63,911 bases of DNA from an uncultured Bacteroidota bacterium. Its GTDB lineage: Bacteria > Bacteroidota > Bacteroidia > Flavobacteriales > Flavobacteriaceae. The stretch lies in the NCBI GenBank assembly GCA_902626365.1, contig CACOFE010000006.1, positions 1-63,911 of the forward strand. The letters run 5' to 3'. Of the stretch, positions 27,313-37,506 are shown one piece after another. Both the position numbers and the translations under genes were made by a program. Positions within the stretch are counted from its first letter, which is position 1; each line of letters starts with the position of its first letter. The notes beneath the pieces are model-generated. The model saw only the letters and a program-made list of their open reading frames with translations, was not told the origin of the DNA and did no database searches.

Positions 27313-28065
27313 ATGAATAGGATTTCACCCACCGTAAAACAACTTCTGATAATCAATATAATATTTTATTTTGGTTCTAGTTTTTCATTGAATACGGATT
27401 TCATTTATTCATTATTCAGTTTACATTTTCCTGAAAACCCTGAATTTAAGTTTTGGCAACTACTCACACACATGTTTATGCATGGGGGTATTATGCACCT
27501 TGCGTTCAATATGTTTGCTCTATGGATGTTTGGATCTGCAATTGAGTCAATTTTCGGATCCAGAAGATTTTTATTTTTTTATTTAACGTGTGGCTTAGGG
27601 GCAGCTATTGCTCAAATAAGTTCTCTTTACTACTCATTCTATTCTAATCTAGATTTGTTACTTAGTTCAGGATATGATCAACAATCTGTTTTGAATCTTC
27701 TAATGGAAGGGAAGTACAATACAGGTTGGGAAAATATTTTAGGACCAGAAGGTCTTATGAATTTTAACACTTCATTCTTATCAACTATGGTCGGTGCATC
27801 AGGAGCAATAATGGGTATTCTTGTAGCTTTTGGAATGTTTTTTCCTGAAAGCAAGCTAATGTTAATTTTCTTTCCAGTGCCTGTTAAAGCAAAATATTTT
27901 ATTCCGGGTATAATTCTTTTAGATTTATTTTCGGCTATTACTGGTCAGGCTATTTTTAGCCCAAGTAATACAGCTTTCATAGCCCACTTAGGAGGAGCAT
28001 TTACAGGATTTTTAATCATGTATTATTGGAAAAAGAATCAGTTTAACCAAAACAGATGGTTTTGA
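27313..28065 (+). CDS. Rhomboid family intramembrane serine protease
   Basis: 250 residues with six membrane helices. All catalytic features are present: HMFMHGGIMHLAFNMFALWMFG in helix 2 (split: HMFMHGG, then HLAFNMFALW), the nucleophile Ser in VGASGAIMG and the His in FIAHLGGAFTGF. It should cut single-pass membrane proteins within the bilayer. It starts 3 bp after mutL and shares one base with the next gene (TGATG at 28063-28067). Substrates are unknown; mutL-rhomboid-rhomboid is a conserved flavobacterial order. Confidence 0.92.
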   Translation: MNRISPTVKQLLIINIIFYFGSSFSLNTDFIYSLFSLHFPENPEFKFWQLLTHMFMHGGIMHLAFNMFALWMFGSAIESIFGSRRFLFFYLTCGLGAAIAQISSLYYSFYSNLDLLLSSGYDQQSVLNLLMEGKYNTGWENILGPEGLMNFNTSFLSTMVGASGAIMGILVAFGMFFPESKLMLIFFPVPVKAKYFIPGIILLDLFSAITGQAIFSPSNTAFIAHLGGAFTGFLIMYYWKKNQFNQNRWF

Positions 28066-28811
28066 TGAGTTTTTTAGATAAGATTAACGTAGATATTAAT
28101 AAACTTGATTTTTTTCAAAAAATAATAGCAGTTAATATTTTTATTTTTATTGTTTATAGGCTGACATTCTTATTTAAATTTCAGAATGATTTTATTTCTT
28201 ATTTTTCTTTAGAACCTGATTTTCTAACAAAACCATGGTCAATTTTAACATATGCTTTTATTCACCAAGGACTTTTTGAGTTGATTTTTATGATAATTTT
28301 ATTGTTATTCTCATCCAATTCTATTGCCAATTTATTAGGAAAAAAAATTACAATTAATTTATTTTTTTTAGGAATATTTTTTGGAGGTATTGCCTATTTA
28401 TTATCAGGATCAAAAGGCTCATTAATAGGATCTTCTGCTGGAATTTCATCACTACTATTTTTCTTGCTTTTAGTATCTCCAAATTTGGGAGTTAGAATAT
28501 TTAGATTTACAATAGAATTTAAATATATTATGGCTTTTATATTATTTACAGATTTTTTAAAATTAATTTCACCCGGTCAATTCGGAGTTTATTCCCATAT
28601 CGGGGGATATCTTGTTGGCATTTATTATTATTACTCTTTATATGGTTTCCCCAAAAAAGTAAGTGTTCAAAATCACAAAAAAAGAAAAACTAATTTTAGA
28701 AATAAACAGAATAAAATTGACATGATTTTAGATAAAATAAGTAAAAGTGGTTATGATAGTCTGAGTGATGAAGAAAAGGAATATCTCTTTAAACAAGGAG
28801 GGAATAAATGA
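28065..28811 (+). CDS. Rhomboid-like protein, divergent second copy
   Basis: 248 residues, six predicted membrane helices and a basic cytoplasmic tail with a short helical end (about 205-248). The His of helix 6 (YSHIGGYLVG) is kept. The Ser region reads IGSSAGISS rather than GASG, and the helix 2 His-Asn pair is altered to IHQGLFELIF, without Asn. It may be an active but divergent protease or a pseudoprotease. I chose ATG 28065 (MSFLDKIN), which gives the common TGATG coupling; ATG 28056 is the alternative. Confidence 0.85.
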   Translation: MSFLDKINVDINKLDFFQKIIAVNIFIFIVYRLTFLFKFQNDFISYFSLEPDFLTKPWSILTYAFIHQGLFELIFMIILLLFSSNSIANLLGKKITINLFFLGIFFGGIAYLLSGSKGSLIGSSAGISSLLFFLLLVSPNLGVRIFRFTIEFKYIMAFILFTDFLKLISPGQFGVYSHIGGYLVGIYYYYSLYGFPKKVSVQNHKKRKTNFRNKQNKIDMILDKISKSGYDSLSDEEKEYLFKQGGNK

Positions 28812-29827
28812 AAAAACTTAGTTTTTTTGAGAAATTTCTTTTTTTAATCAATACCCTTGTAGCGTTTTCATTCTTAATTTCTTTATGTTTACCGTATATT
28901 AAGCCAACACTTTTTTCATATTTCGCGATATTCAGTTTGTTTACCCCTATAATAATAAGCTTAAATATTCTTTTTATGTTTTTCTGGATTGCTAAGCTAA
29001 AGAAACAATTTATGTTGTCTCTAATAGTTCTTCTTTTGGGAAATGATAGCTTAAAAAGTTTTGTTAACTTTTCAAATAACTCAAAATTCATAGGAAGTAA
29101 TGAATTTTCAATAATAAGTTACAATGTTCGCTTATTTAATATCTATAATTGGATTGAGAAAGATAATGTTACAACAAAAATCAAAGACTTTCTTAAAAAT
29201 AAAAATGCTGATATTATATGCCTACAAGAATATCAAAATGCGGAATTTTATCTCGAAAATTATCCCCATAAGTATGAAAATTTGAGAGGGGATAATTTAA
29301 AATATGGTCAAGCAATATTTTCAAAATATCCTATTATCAATAAAGGATCAATTGATTTCAATAGCCTTTCCAATAATGCTATTTTTTCCGATATAAAAAT
29401 TAATAATGATACTCTAAGAATTTATAATATTCATCTTGAATCTTTTTCTTTTGAAAAAGAAATTGAATTAAGTGAGTTTAATAAAAACAATGAAAAAATA
29501 ATGAATGATGTTTCCAAAACTTTTATCATTCAACAGAGCCAAGTTGAATTAATCAAAAAAAGCATTAAAAAAAGCCCTTTTAGAGTTGTTGTTTTAGGCG
29601 ACTTTAACAATACAGCATTCTCTTATATATATAAAGAACTTTCTAGTAATTTAAATGATAGTTTTAAAGAAAAGGGAAACGGTTTTGGAATTACATTTAA
29701 TTATAACTTCATCCCTTTAAGAATTGATTTCATTCTAAGTGACAAGCTTTTAAAAACAAATTACTTTAAAACTCATAATATTAACTTGTCAGATCATGAG
29801 CCAATTTTTTCTCAATTCACTTTTTAG
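28808..29827 (+). CDS. Endonuclease/exonuclease/phosphatase family protein, membrane anchored
   Basis: 339 residues. Two to three N-terminal hydrophobic segments (about 10-75) anchor a DNase I-like domain whose metal and catalytic motifs are present: SYNVRLFN, IICLQEYQ (metal Glu), IYNIHLES, VLGDFNNTAF and the final SDHEPIF (Asp-His). Members cleave phosphodiesters in nucleic acids, inositides or lipids; a membrane position argues for a lipid or extracytoplasmic substrate (inference). The start overlaps the rhomboid stop as ATGA; the stop overlaps WbqC in TTAG at 29824-29827. Confidence 0.9.
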   Translation: MKKLSFFEKFLFLINTLVAFSFLISLCLPYIKPTLFSYFAIFSLFTPIIISLNILFMFFWIAKLKKQFMLSLIVLLLGNDSLKSFVNFSNNSKFIGSNEFSIISYNVRLFNIYNWIEKDNVTTKIKDFLKNKNADIICLQEYQNAEFYLENYPHKYENLRGDNLKYGQAIFSKYPIINKGSIDFNSLSNNAIFSDIKINNDTLRIYNIHLESFSFEKEIELSEFNKNNEKIMNDVSKTFIIQQSQVELIKKSIKKSPFRVVVLGDFNNTAFSYIYKELSSNLNDSFKEKGNGFGITFNYNFIPLRIDFILSDKLLKTNYFKTHNINLSDHEPIFSQFTF

Positions 29828-30432
29828 TTATTAAAATAATTTAAACTGTTTAGGCCTTCATTAAAGACTAAATCAATGACACTTAAATTAGAAATAAACC
29901 CATGTTCAGTCTCAAAGACCTGCGTATATGGTTGTATTACATTTGTTTTCGCTTTGCTGTTTCTGATACTTAAATTCCTAAAATCAGAATTTGAATTATA
30001 ATTATCCTGAAAGCTGGAAGTGAATTTAAATTTTAAGTCTTTTTCAAGTATCTTAAATATAATTCTTATAGATTTTATAGTTATATCTATTAAAAATTCT
30101 TCTTTCTTTTCAAAAATTTCAATAAAATGGTCTTCAAAAAATTCAAAATAAGGAGAACTTCTATAAGCTATTTGAATTGACTTTAGATGATTTTTTTGCC
30201 AATTATTATTATTACATATTCTTATATCTTTAAGCTTTTCTTTTTTTGAACTTGAAAAACTAACAGGTATTATCAAATTTAACCTTCCGTTTGATCCATA
30301 AATTGATGCTCTGTTTCTAAATGTCTGCTTTTGATAAAAATCATTTATCTCAAAAATTAAATTTTTAGATTTTAAGAGATGTGAAAAAAATTCAATATTT
30401 GGAAAATAGGTTGGATGTATTAGGGTTTTCAT
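29824..30432 (-). CDS. WbqC-like family protein
   Basis: 202 residues from ATG 30432, which forms an ATGA overlap with the lepB stop (30429-30431) and gives the family opening IHPTYFPNIEFF. The reading frame extends 13 codons further upstream, but that would overlap lepB by 43 bp. WbqC-type proteins occur in LPS O-antigen clusters and also, as here, next to lepB in flavobacteria; the biochemical activity is not established. Conserved strings seen: YGSNGRLNLIIPV, NWQKNHLKSIQIAYRSSPYFE (split as NWQKNHLKSIQ, then AYRSSPYFE). Confidence 0.85.
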   Translation of the reverse strand: MKTLIHPTYFPNIEFFSHLLKSKNLIFEINDFYQKQTFRNRASIYGSNGRLNLIIPVSFSSSKKEKLKDIRICNNNNWQKNHLKSIQIAYRSSPYFEFFEDHFIEIFEKKEEFLIDITIKSIRIIFKILEKDLKFKFTSSFQDNYNSNSDFRNLSIRNSKAKTNVIQPYTQVFETEHGFISNLSVIDLVFNEGLNSLNYFNN

Positions 30433-31985
30433 TCCGATTTCTTTCTTCTGAAATAAGAAATTATATTCCACAACAAAATTATTGCTATAAAATGTAAAAT
30501 ATAAGATTTTGGTTGACCATCACCATGAACAGTGGTAAACATTCTATCCCATCTTATTTTATTAAATCCCTTTGCATTGTAGTCTATGCTTAACCACTTG
30601 AATACAGGCTTTCCAACGACATGGTCAAATGGTACAAAACCCCAAGATCTTGAGTCTTGAGAATTACTTCTGTTATCACCCATCAACCAATAATAATCTT
30701 GCTTGAATGTATATTCATTTGTTTTGACACCATTGATATAAATATTATCATCCTGCATGTAAAGGTCATTATCTTCATAAATTTTAATAAGCCTTTCATA
30801 GATCGGAATATTGTCTTTATTTATTTCAATTGTAACACCTTCTTTTGGAATATAAACAGGGCCAAAAAAATCATTATTCCAATTATATGATGGGTTTTGA
30901 GGAAAAACTGATGGATCTTTTACTCCTTTTGTGAGCGTGTCTTTTTTAATCCACTCAACGTTAGTGTCTTTTTTAAGTTTCTCAAGGGATGCATCACTGA
31001 TACCCATAAATTTATAAGTGTAATTGCTATTTATAGGCCCAAATCTATCAGTTATATCATAATTATTAATCATAACTTTTTGATTGAACTTATTCTTTTT
31101 AGGTTGAACTAAATATGAAAATTGCAACTTAGCCCTTTCTGGTAATTGATTTTTTTCTCCATTTATATAAACATATCCATTAATTACCTCTAGAGTGTCT
31201 CCAGCTATACCAACAGCTCTCTTTACATAATTTGTTTTTTTATCAATTGGTTTATAATAATATTTGTCAGTGTAATACATGTTTTTAAAAGTATCAACAG
31301 GCCAATTGAAACATACAATTTCATTTCTTTTAATTTTTTGAAAACCAGGAAGTCTTGTGTATGGAAGTTCTGCTAAAAATGGTAACTGTTTTTTATTAAG
31401 ATATGATCTGGTCTTAATAATTGGAATAGTATCATGTACCATTGGAGCTGCAATTGTTGTCATAGGAACTCTTGCGCCGTAGTGAAACTTACTTACAAAT
31501 AAAAAATCTCCAACTAAAAGTGATTTTTCTAGAGAAGATGTAGGTATGGTATAGGGTTGCATAAAGTATGTGTGGACAAATGTAGCAGCAATTACAGCAA
31601 AAATTATTGAGCTAGTCCACTCTCCATTTGAGCTTTTGGGATTAATATCTCTATCTTCAACATATTCTATATTTTTAAAATAGTTTAGGTAATAGTTATA
31701 AAAACCAAATGTACAAATAGACAAAAAAGTATCAGTGTATGAATTTTTCTTAAAACTCCTTGAAAGTTCAACCCATATAACTGGAATTATAATTGTATTA
31801 AGTACCGGCATAATAATAATAAAAATCCACCACCAAGGTCTATTTATTATTTTAAGCAACACAAATACATTGTAAACAGGGATGAATGAATAAAATGGTT
31901 TATTTCCAGAAATTCTATATAATTTCCATGTGCCTATTCCGTGAATAAAATTTAAAATCAATAAAATCAATATTATTTCAGTCAT
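30429..31985 (-). CDS. lepB: Signal peptidase I with N-terminal membrane domain
   Basis: Removes signal peptides from exported proteins. At 518 residues it is much longer than E. coli LepB (324). An extra N-terminal region of about 115 residues with three or four membrane helices precedes the anchoring helix (SSIIFAVIAATFVHTYF). The catalytic Ser is in TIPTSSLEKSLLVGD and the general-base Lys in YVKRAVGIAGDTLE; the C-terminal box is MGDNRSNSQDSRSWGFVP. A long insertion (about 290-430) lies between the Lys and the last box, as in other Bacteroidetes. It overlaps DUF5683 stop by 4 bp (31982-31985) and WbqC by 4 bp. Confidence 0.95.
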   Translation of the reverse strand: MTEIILILLILNFIHGIGTWKLYRISGNKPFYSFIPVYNVFVLLKIINRPWWWIFIIIMPVLNTIIIPVIWVELSRSFKKNSYTDTFLSICTFGFYNYYLNYFKNIEYVEDRDINPKSSNGEWTSSIIFAVIAATFVHTYFMQPYTIPTSSLEKSLLVGDFLFVSKFHYGARVPMTTIAAPMVHDTIPIIKTRSYLNKKQLPFLAELPYTRLPGFQKIKRNEIVCFNWPVDTFKNMYYTDKYYYKPIDKKTNYVKRAVGIAGDTLEVINGYVYINGEKNQLPERAKLQFSYLVQPKKNKFNQKVMINNYDITDRFGPINSNYTYKFMGISDASLEKLKKDTNVEWIKKDTLTKGVKDPSVFPQNPSYNWNNDFFGPVYIPKEGVTIEINKDNIPIYERLIKIYEDNDLYMQDDNIYINGVKTNEYTFKQDYYWLMGDNRSNSQDSRSWGFVPFDHVVGKPVFKWLSIDYNAKGFNKIRWDRMFTTVHGDGQPKSYILHFIAIILLWNIISYFRRKKSE

Positions 31986-32527
31986 AATTTGATATTTAAA
32001 GAAATTCCAAAATTAGATTTATTATCGATTTCGTTAAATTCGATATTAGGTCTTAAAGATAAATTGTCATCAAGGTTATACTGCAATAAATGCGCATCTA
32101 CATTCGCATCAATAATGTTTAATATGTATAAACCAACCGTAACCAAAATAGATAACTCTTTGTTTCTTTTTAAAGTGCTTTGAGCTCTAATTAAACCATC
32201 ATTAGATATTGCAGGGTAAGCACCATTGCCGTAAAATTCATCATCAGTGAATCCCGCTATTCTCCTTTTGTAAGCATTACGATATCTTTTATAATCTTTA
32301 TCATTTTGTTTATAAAAATATAAACCTGTTGCAAGTGCACCATAAACAATAGGTATTTTCCAATATTTTTTATTATAAGCTTGACCTAATCCTGGAAGTA
32401 CTGCAGAGTAAAATGTAGCCTTTGACGGTCTCAAAGCCATTTCTAAGTCTTTTTCATAATCTTCATTTTGACCATAACTAAAGATTGAAACAAAAAACAG
32501 AATGATATATAATAAAAATTTATTCAT
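31982..32527 (-). CDS. DUF5683 domain protein, exported
   Basis: 181 residues with a signal peptide (about 1-19, cleavage near FSYGQNED). The mature part has the family string KATFYSAVLPGLGQAYNKKYWKIP (split: KATFYSAVLPGLGQ, then KKYWKIP), a hydrophobic hairpin (VYGALATGLYFY) and a later LVTVGLYILNIIDANVDAHL. It is a Bacteroidetes-specific envelope protein of unknown role that sits reliably between parB and lepB. It overlaps parB by 8 bp and lepB by 4 bp. Confidence 0.82.
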   Translation of the reverse strand: MNKFLLYIILFFVSIFSYGQNEDYEKDLEMALRPSKATFYSAVLPGLGQAYNKKYWKIPIVYGALATGLYFYKQNDKDYKRYRNAYKRRIAGFTDDEFYGNGAYPAISNDGLIRAQSTLKRNKELSILVTVGLYILNIIDANVDAHLLQYNLDDNLSLRPNIEFNEIDNKSNFGISLNIKL

Positions 32528-33395
32528 TAATTTTTTTAATTAATCTTAAAAAATCAGATTTTGATTTAAAATTTAAAATGATTTTTCCGGTTTTATTTTT
32601 ACTAAAAATAAAATCAACCTTAGTTTGAAGTTTTTTTTCAGTTTTAATTTTTTGTTTTAAAAAATCATTGCTAAGATCATCGTTTATTTTCTTTTTAACA
32701 GGATTTTTTAAAGAGCTAATTAGTTTTTCAGTATTTCTAACTGATAAGTTCTTTGAAATTATTCTTTCATAAATTGAAAGCTGTAGTTTTTCATCATCAA
32801 TATTTATCATTGCCCTTCCGTGTCCCATTGATATGAAACCATCCTTTATACCGCTTTGTATTATTGGATTAAGCTTGAGTAGTCTTAAATAATTAGTTAT
32901 TGTTGATCTTTTTTTACCAATTTTTTCACTCAATTCCTCCTGTGTAAGTTTGATTTCCTCAATTAGTCTTTTGTAAGAAATAGCTATTTCAATGGAATCC
33001 AAGTCTTGTCTGTGTATATTTTCAACTAATGCCATTTCAAGGGATTGTTGGTCATCAGCCTTTCTTATATAGCATGGTATTTTATCAATCTTTAATTTTT
33101 TGAATGCTCTTAATCTTCTCTCTCCTGAAATTAATTGAAACTTATTTTTTGATATTTTTTTTATTGTTATGGGTTGAATTAGTCCAATGTTTTTAATCGA
33201 GATAACCAATTCGTCTAGTTTTTCTTTATCGAAAGCTGATCTTGGCTGAAATGGATTTAGGGAAATTTTTGAAATATCAATTTCTGTACTATAATTCTTA
33301 TTTATGTTAGAAATTGAGCCAGGATTATTTTTTGAATCTTCAAGAATAGTTGTTAAACCTCTACCTAAAACTTGTTTCTTTGTTGCTTTAGCCAT
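32520..33395 (-). CDS. parB: Chromosome partitioning protein ParB
   Basis: CTP-dependent DNA clamp that loads at parS and spreads. 291 residues: N-terminal CTPase domain with SLNPFQPR, LISGERRLRAFK and the arginine patch ENIHRQDLDSIEIA; a helix-turn-helix (TQEELSEKIGKKRSTITNYLR, split: TQEELSEKIG, then RSTITNYLRLL); GHGRAMI; and a C-terminal Lys-rich dimer domain. It overlaps parA by 8 bp. A candidate parS is at 37894-37909. Confidence 0.97.
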   Translation of the reverse strand: MAKATKKQVLGRGLTTILEDSKNNPGSISNINKNYSTEIDISKISLNPFQPRSAFDKEKLDELVISIKNIGLIQPITIKKISKNKFQLISGERRLRAFKKLKIDKIPCYIRKADDQQSLEMALVENIHRQDLDSIEIAISYKRLIEEIKLTQEELSEKIGKKRSTITNYLRLLKLNPIIQSGIKDGFISMGHGRAMINIDDEKLQLSIYERIISKNLSVRNTEKLISSLKNPVKKKINDDLSNDFLKQKIKTEKKLQTKVDFIFSKNKTGKIILNFKSKSDFLRLIKKINE

Positions 33396-34158
33396 TATGA
33401 GTTTTTGAAATAAGTTCTTTTGCCAAATTTAAGTAATTATCAGCTCCTTTGCTGCTTACATCATAATCAATGATGCTCTTACCATAACTTGTTGCCTCAC
33501 CTAATCTTACATTTCTGTGAATTACTGTTTTAAATACCATTTCATTGAAATGAGTTTTTACTTCTTTTTTAACTTGATTTGAAAGATTTAAGCGAGTATC
33601 ATACATAGTTAAAAGAAGTCCTTCTATTAACAGATTTTCATTGTGAATTTTTTGTATACTTTTTATAGTATTTAAGAGTTTGCCCAAACCTTCAAGTGCT
33701 AAATATTCGCATTGTATGGGAATCAATACTGAATCAGATGCAGACAATGCATTAATTGTTAATAACCCTAAAGAAGGAGGGCAGTCAATAATTATAAAAT
33801 CATAATTTGTTGCCAATTCCATGATTGCATTCTTTAATAAGTATTCTCTTTCGATCATGTTAATTGATTCGATCTCTATTCCTACTAGATCAATGTGGGC
33901 GGGAATAACGTCAAGGAATTCGAGTTTAGTTTTATAAATACATTCATTAGTTGAACATTCATTTTCTAATAAATTATATACTGTATTACTTCCAATATTT
34001 ACTTCGACTCCTATAGATGAGCTAGCATTTGCTTGTGGATCAAAATCAATTAATAAGACTTTTTTTTCTAAAGCTGCAAGTGCAGATGATAAATTAACGG
34101 AAGTCGTTGTTTTTCCAACTCCACCTTTTTGATTAGAAATAGCAATAATCTTGCTCAT
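33388..34158 (-). CDS. parA: Chromosome partitioning ATPase ParA
   Basis: Moves ParB-parS complexes over the nucleoid by ATP-driven patterning. 256 residues from ATG 34158, which gives the canonical MSKIIAISNQKGGVGKTTT; the frame extends 18 codons upstream but with unconserved sequence. Features: deviant Walker A KGGVGKTTTS, LIDFDPQANAS (switch I), IIDCPPSLG (Walker B) and IPIQCEYLALEG. First gene of the parA, parB, DUF5683, lepB, wbqC unit. Confidence 0.97.
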   Translation of the reverse strand: MSKIIAISNQKGGVGKTTTSVNLSSALAALEKKVLLIDFDPQANASSSIGVEVNIGSNTVYNLLENECSTNECIYKTKLEFLDVIPAHIDLVGIEIESINMIEREYLLKNAIMELATNYDFIIIDCPPSLGLLTINALSASDSVLIPIQCEYLALEGLGKLLNTIKSIQKIHNENLLIEGLLLTMYDTRLNLSNQVKKEVKTHFNEMVFKTVIHRNVRLGEATSYGKSIIDYDVSSKGADNYLNLAKELISKTHNG

Positions 34159-34210
34159 TTTTAAAAAATAATGAATTTTAAATTTACAATTAATAAAACT
34201 TAATAAGAAC

Positions 34211-34230
34211 AATTTCTTGTTAAAGAAATT
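34211..34230. repeat. Inverted repeat upstream of parA
   Basis: AATTTCTT-GTTA-AAGAAATT: perfect 8-bp arms and a 4-nt loop in the 92-bp gap between the mutB-type stop and parA. No T-run follows in the mutB direction (minus strand), so it is a weak terminator at best; an operator for parA is equally possible. Confidence 0.45.
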
Positions 34231-34250
34231 TTAAAATGTTAACAGTGAAA

Positions 34251-36386
34251 TTAACCGTGGCTATTGATCAGTGATTCAAGTATATCGCATGCTGATTCAC
34301 CTATATTAGAACCAGGGCCAAAAATACATGTAACTCCTTTATCAAATAAAAAATTGTAATCTTTTTTTGGTATTACTCCGCCAACCACAATCATTTTATC
34401 ATCACAATCGTATTTTTTTAATTCTTTAATCAGATTTGGAACTAAGGTTTTATGACCACCTGCAAGAGATGATACGCCAATAATATGCACATCATTTTCA
34501 ACTGCCTGTTTAGCAACCTCCTCTGGAGTTTGAAACAATGGTCCAATGTCTACATCAAATCCAATATCTGCAAAACTCGTTGCAATAACTTTTGCGCCTC
34601 TATCATGTCCGTCTTGTCCAATTTTTGCTATTAAAATTCTAGGTCTTCGCCCGTCAATCTCAGCAAATTTATTTGAAAGATTTACCGCATTTAAATAAGA
34701 ACTATTATCCTTCATATTTGATTTATATACACCCGAAAAGCTTTTAACTTCAGACTTGTAACGTCCAAATTCTTTTTCCAAAGCAGTACTTATTTCACCT
34801 AGTGTTGCTCTAGCTTTGGCAGCTTTTATTGATAAAGCTAATAAATTTTTATTTTTCTCTTTCGCGGCTAAACTTAGCTCATTCAATATTTGAACTACTT
34901 CATTTTCATTTCGTGTATTTTTTACTTTTTTTAATTTCTTTAGCTGATTATTTTTTACTTCTTGATTATCTATTTCTAGAAAATTCATTATTTCCTCTTC
35001 ATCCAATTTAAATTTATTCACGCCTACAATTATAAAGTCTTTATTATCAATTTTAGCCTGTTTTCTTGTTGCGGCCTGTTCAATCCTCATTTTTGGTATT
35101 CCTTTTTCAACTGCTTTTGTCATACCTCCAGCATCATTGATTTCATTAATATGAGTCATAGCCCTTTCTATAAGTTGATGGGTCAAACTTTCAATATAAT
35201 AACTTCCTCCCCATGGATCAACTGTATTACAAATATCAATTTCTTCTTGAATTATAAGTTGCGTGTCTCTGGCAATTTTTGATGAGAATTTTGTTGGCAA
35301 TCCAATTGCTTCGTCTAATGAATTTGTGTGAAGGCTTTGGGTTCCTCCAAAAACTGCTGATAATGCTTCAATTGTTGTTCTCGTAATGTTGTTAAAAGGC
35401 TCTTGTTCAGTTAAACTCCAGCCACTTGTTTGGCAGTGAGCGCGAAGACAATATGATTTTTCATTTTGAGGATTAAATTGTTTCATCAATTTTGCCCAAA
35501 GAAAGCGAGCTGCTCTCATTTTAGCTATTTCCATAAAGTGATTCATTCCAATTCCCCAAAAAAATGAGAATCTATTAGCAAATTCGTCAACTTTAAGACC
35601 AGCGTTAATTCCTGTTTTAACATATTCAATTCCATTTGCTAAGGTGTAAGCAAGTTCCAGGTCGGCACTTGCACCTGCCTCTTGCATATGATAACCTGAA
35701 ATGCTTATGCTATTAAATTTTGGCATATTTTTACTCGTGAATTCAAAAATATCCGCTATTATTCTTATTGATTCTTCTGGGGGATATATAAAGGTGTTTC
35801 TTACCATATATTCCTTTAAGATATCATTTTGTATTGTGCCTGAAAGTTTAGAAATATCAACTCCTTGCTCCTGAGCTGCAACAATATAAAATGCCATAAT
35901 TGGTAGGACAGCTCCATTCATGGTCATTGATACACTCATTTTGTCAAGAGGTATGCCTTCAAATAAAATTTTCATATCCTCAACAGAGTCAATTGCAACC
36001 CCAGCTTTCCCAATATCTCCAATTACCCTTGGATTATCGGAGTCATAACCCCGATGTGTTGGTAAATCAAATGCAACAGAAAGACCTTTTTGACCTGCCT
36101 TTAAATTTTCTCTGTAAAATTGATTGCTTTCTTTGGCAGTTGAAAAGCCAGCATATTGTCTGATAGTCCAAGGTCTATTGGTATACATGGATGAATATGG
36201 TCCTCTAACAAATGGTGGTAAGCCAGCAATTGAATTCAAGTGATTATGATTTGATAAATCATCTGAACTGTAATAGTTTTTTAAAGTGATTTTTTCATCA
36301 GTTTCGGAAAAAATTTGTTTATCATTAACCCTTTTTATGGGTTTAAAGTCGGCTAAATTAAGTTTATTTAAATCTTCTCTAATCAT
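34251..36386 (-). CDS. mutB: Methylmalonyl-CoA mutase large subunit (B12 dependent)
   Basis: Interconverts methylmalonyl-CoA and succinyl-CoA with adenosylcobalamin. 711 residues from ATG 36386 (a TTG at 36407 lies in frame upstream). Barrel domain strings: [44 protein letters not shown], and the Tyr/His active-site residues therein; C-terminal cobalamin domain with [14 protein letters not shown] (the DxHxxG lower-ligand motif) and [11 protein letters not shown]. The presence of this enzyme implies propionyl-CoA use and a need for B12, for which no synthesis gene is visible. Overlaps the small subunit by 8 bp. Confidence 0.97.
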   Translation of the reverse strand: MIREDLNKLNLADFKPIKRVNDKQIFSETDEKITLKNYYSSDDLSNHNHLNSIAGLPPFVRGPYSSMYTNRPWTIRQYAGFSTAKESNQFYRENLKAGQKGLSVAFDLPTHRGYDSDNPRVIGDIGKAGVAIDSVEDMKILFEGIPLDKMSVSMTMNGAVLPIMAFYIVAAQEQGVDISKLSGTIQNDILKEYMVRNTFIYPPEESIRIIADIFEFTSKNMPKFNSISISGYHMQEAGASADLELAYTLANGIEYVKTGINAGLKVDEFANRFSFFWGIGMNHFMEIAKMRAARFLWAKLMKQFNPQNEKSYCLRAHCQTSGWSLTEQEPFNNITRTTIEALSAVFGGTQSLHTNSLDEAIGLPTKFSSKIARDTQLIIQEEIDICNTVDPWGGSYYIESLTHQLIERAMTHINEINDAGGMTKAVEKGIPKMRIEQAATRKQAKIDNKDFIIVGVNKFKLDEEEIMNFLEIDNQEVKNNQLKKLKKVKNTRNENEVVQILNELSLAAKEKNKNLLALSIKAAKARATLGEISTALEKEFGRYKSEVKSFSGVYKSNMKDNSSYLNAVNLSNKFAEIDGRRPRILIAKIGQDGHDRGAKVIATSFADIGFDVDIGPLFQTPEEVAKQAVENDVHIIGVSSLAGGHKTLVPNLIKELKKYDCDDKMIVVGGVIPKKDYNFLFDKGVTCIFGPGSNIGESACDILESLINSHG

Positions 36387-37506
36387 TTGTAAATTTATTT
36401 TGACCAACTAAAAGTTTATCTCCTGACTCATATTGTTCTTTTTCTTTCTTTTCGTTCAACAAAATTTCTTGAAAAATCATTTTATTTTTTTGATCATGAA
36501 AGTATCCGCCATTATTTTCAATTTTCTTTATTAAGTTAAGAGATTTTTCAGTCAATTTTTCGATTAAATATGTGATATAATAACTACCACTTATTGCATT
36601 ATTTACAGATTCAATTGATGTTTCATTTTTTAGAATTAAAAGTTGATTATTAGTAATTCTTTTAGAAAACTCGTTTTCATCTTCAAATTTTATGTCATAT
36701 GGAATAGATTTTATAAAATTACAACCACCTAATATTCCTGACATACACTCAGATGTAGTTCTGATTATATTATTATTATAATTTTTAATTGTTTTATTTT
36801 TTGATGATGGTTTAGCAGTGATAATACAATCATCTATTTGATTTCCATATTTCTTTGAAATAATACTCCACAAAATCCTCAAAGCTTGAATTTTTGCAAT
36901 TTCAAAAAAATAATTATTTCCCTGAATTAACTCGAATGATATTTTGTTAAATAGAGCTTTTCCATATTTATTAACATAATCAATCCCGGCTGATAGAGTA
37001 AATGCGATTTCTTGAACGATGTTTGCTCCAGAGTTTTTAAAATATTCTGAGGATAAATTTAATCTGAATTTTTCTTGATCAAATTTACTTAAGTCTATTG
37101 GTGCTTTGCTGTCCAAGTTAGGTTCAATTAATAGTTTAAATTCAGAATTATATTTCTCTGACCTTTCCGATTTAAAATATATATTCCCTTGAGATAAAAA
37201 AGCATTATCAATAAATTGATCTTTATAATTACATATAATTAAATTTTTTATTTCATTTTCATATAATCGCTTTATCTCTTCGTTTAGGTTTGTATTTTTA
37301 CTACATTTTATTTCGCTGATAATATTCCATTCGTTAGGGAAGAATAATGTTTCTGGATTAACTAACGAATTTCTGTTGAAGGAATAGTAAGGAGAAATAG
37401 TTATGCCCTCATTGGTTGTAGAAAATAATTTTTTATAATGATCTCTTCCAAGATCTAAAATAATTTTATCTTCCCACGTTTTTTCTAAATTTTTTGATTC
37501 TTTCAT
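36379..37506 (-). CDS. mutA: Methylmalonyl-CoA mutase small subunit, compact form
   Basis: 375 residues, homologous to the barrel domain of the large subunit but with no cobalamin-binding domain and no catalytic motif, as expected for the structural partner. Recognisable matches to the large subunit are [55 protein letters not shown] and [17 protein letters not shown] (each shortened here in sense). It is shorter than the flavobacterial small subunits I know (about 440-460) and far shorter than the actinobacterial one (about 620). It follows the DivIC-like gene with no spacer. Confidence 0.9.
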   Translation of the reverse strand: MKESKNLEKTWEDKIILDLGRDHYKKLFSTTNEGITISPYYSFNRNSLVNPETLFFPNEWNIISEIKCSKNTNLNEEIKRLYENEIKNLIICNYKDQFIDNAFLSQGNIYFKSERSEKYNSEFKLLIEPNLDSKAPIDLSKFDQEKFRLNLSSEYFKNSGANIVQEIAFTLSAGIDYVNKYGKALFNKISFELIQGNNYFFEIAKIQALRILWSIISKKYGNQIDDCIITAKPSSKNKTIKNYNNNIIRTTSECMSGILGGCNFIKSIPYDIKFEDENEFSKRITNNQLLILKNETSIESVNNAISGSYYITYLIEKLTEKSLNLIKKIENNGGYFHDQKNKMIFQEILLNEKKEKEQYESGDKLLVGQNKFTND

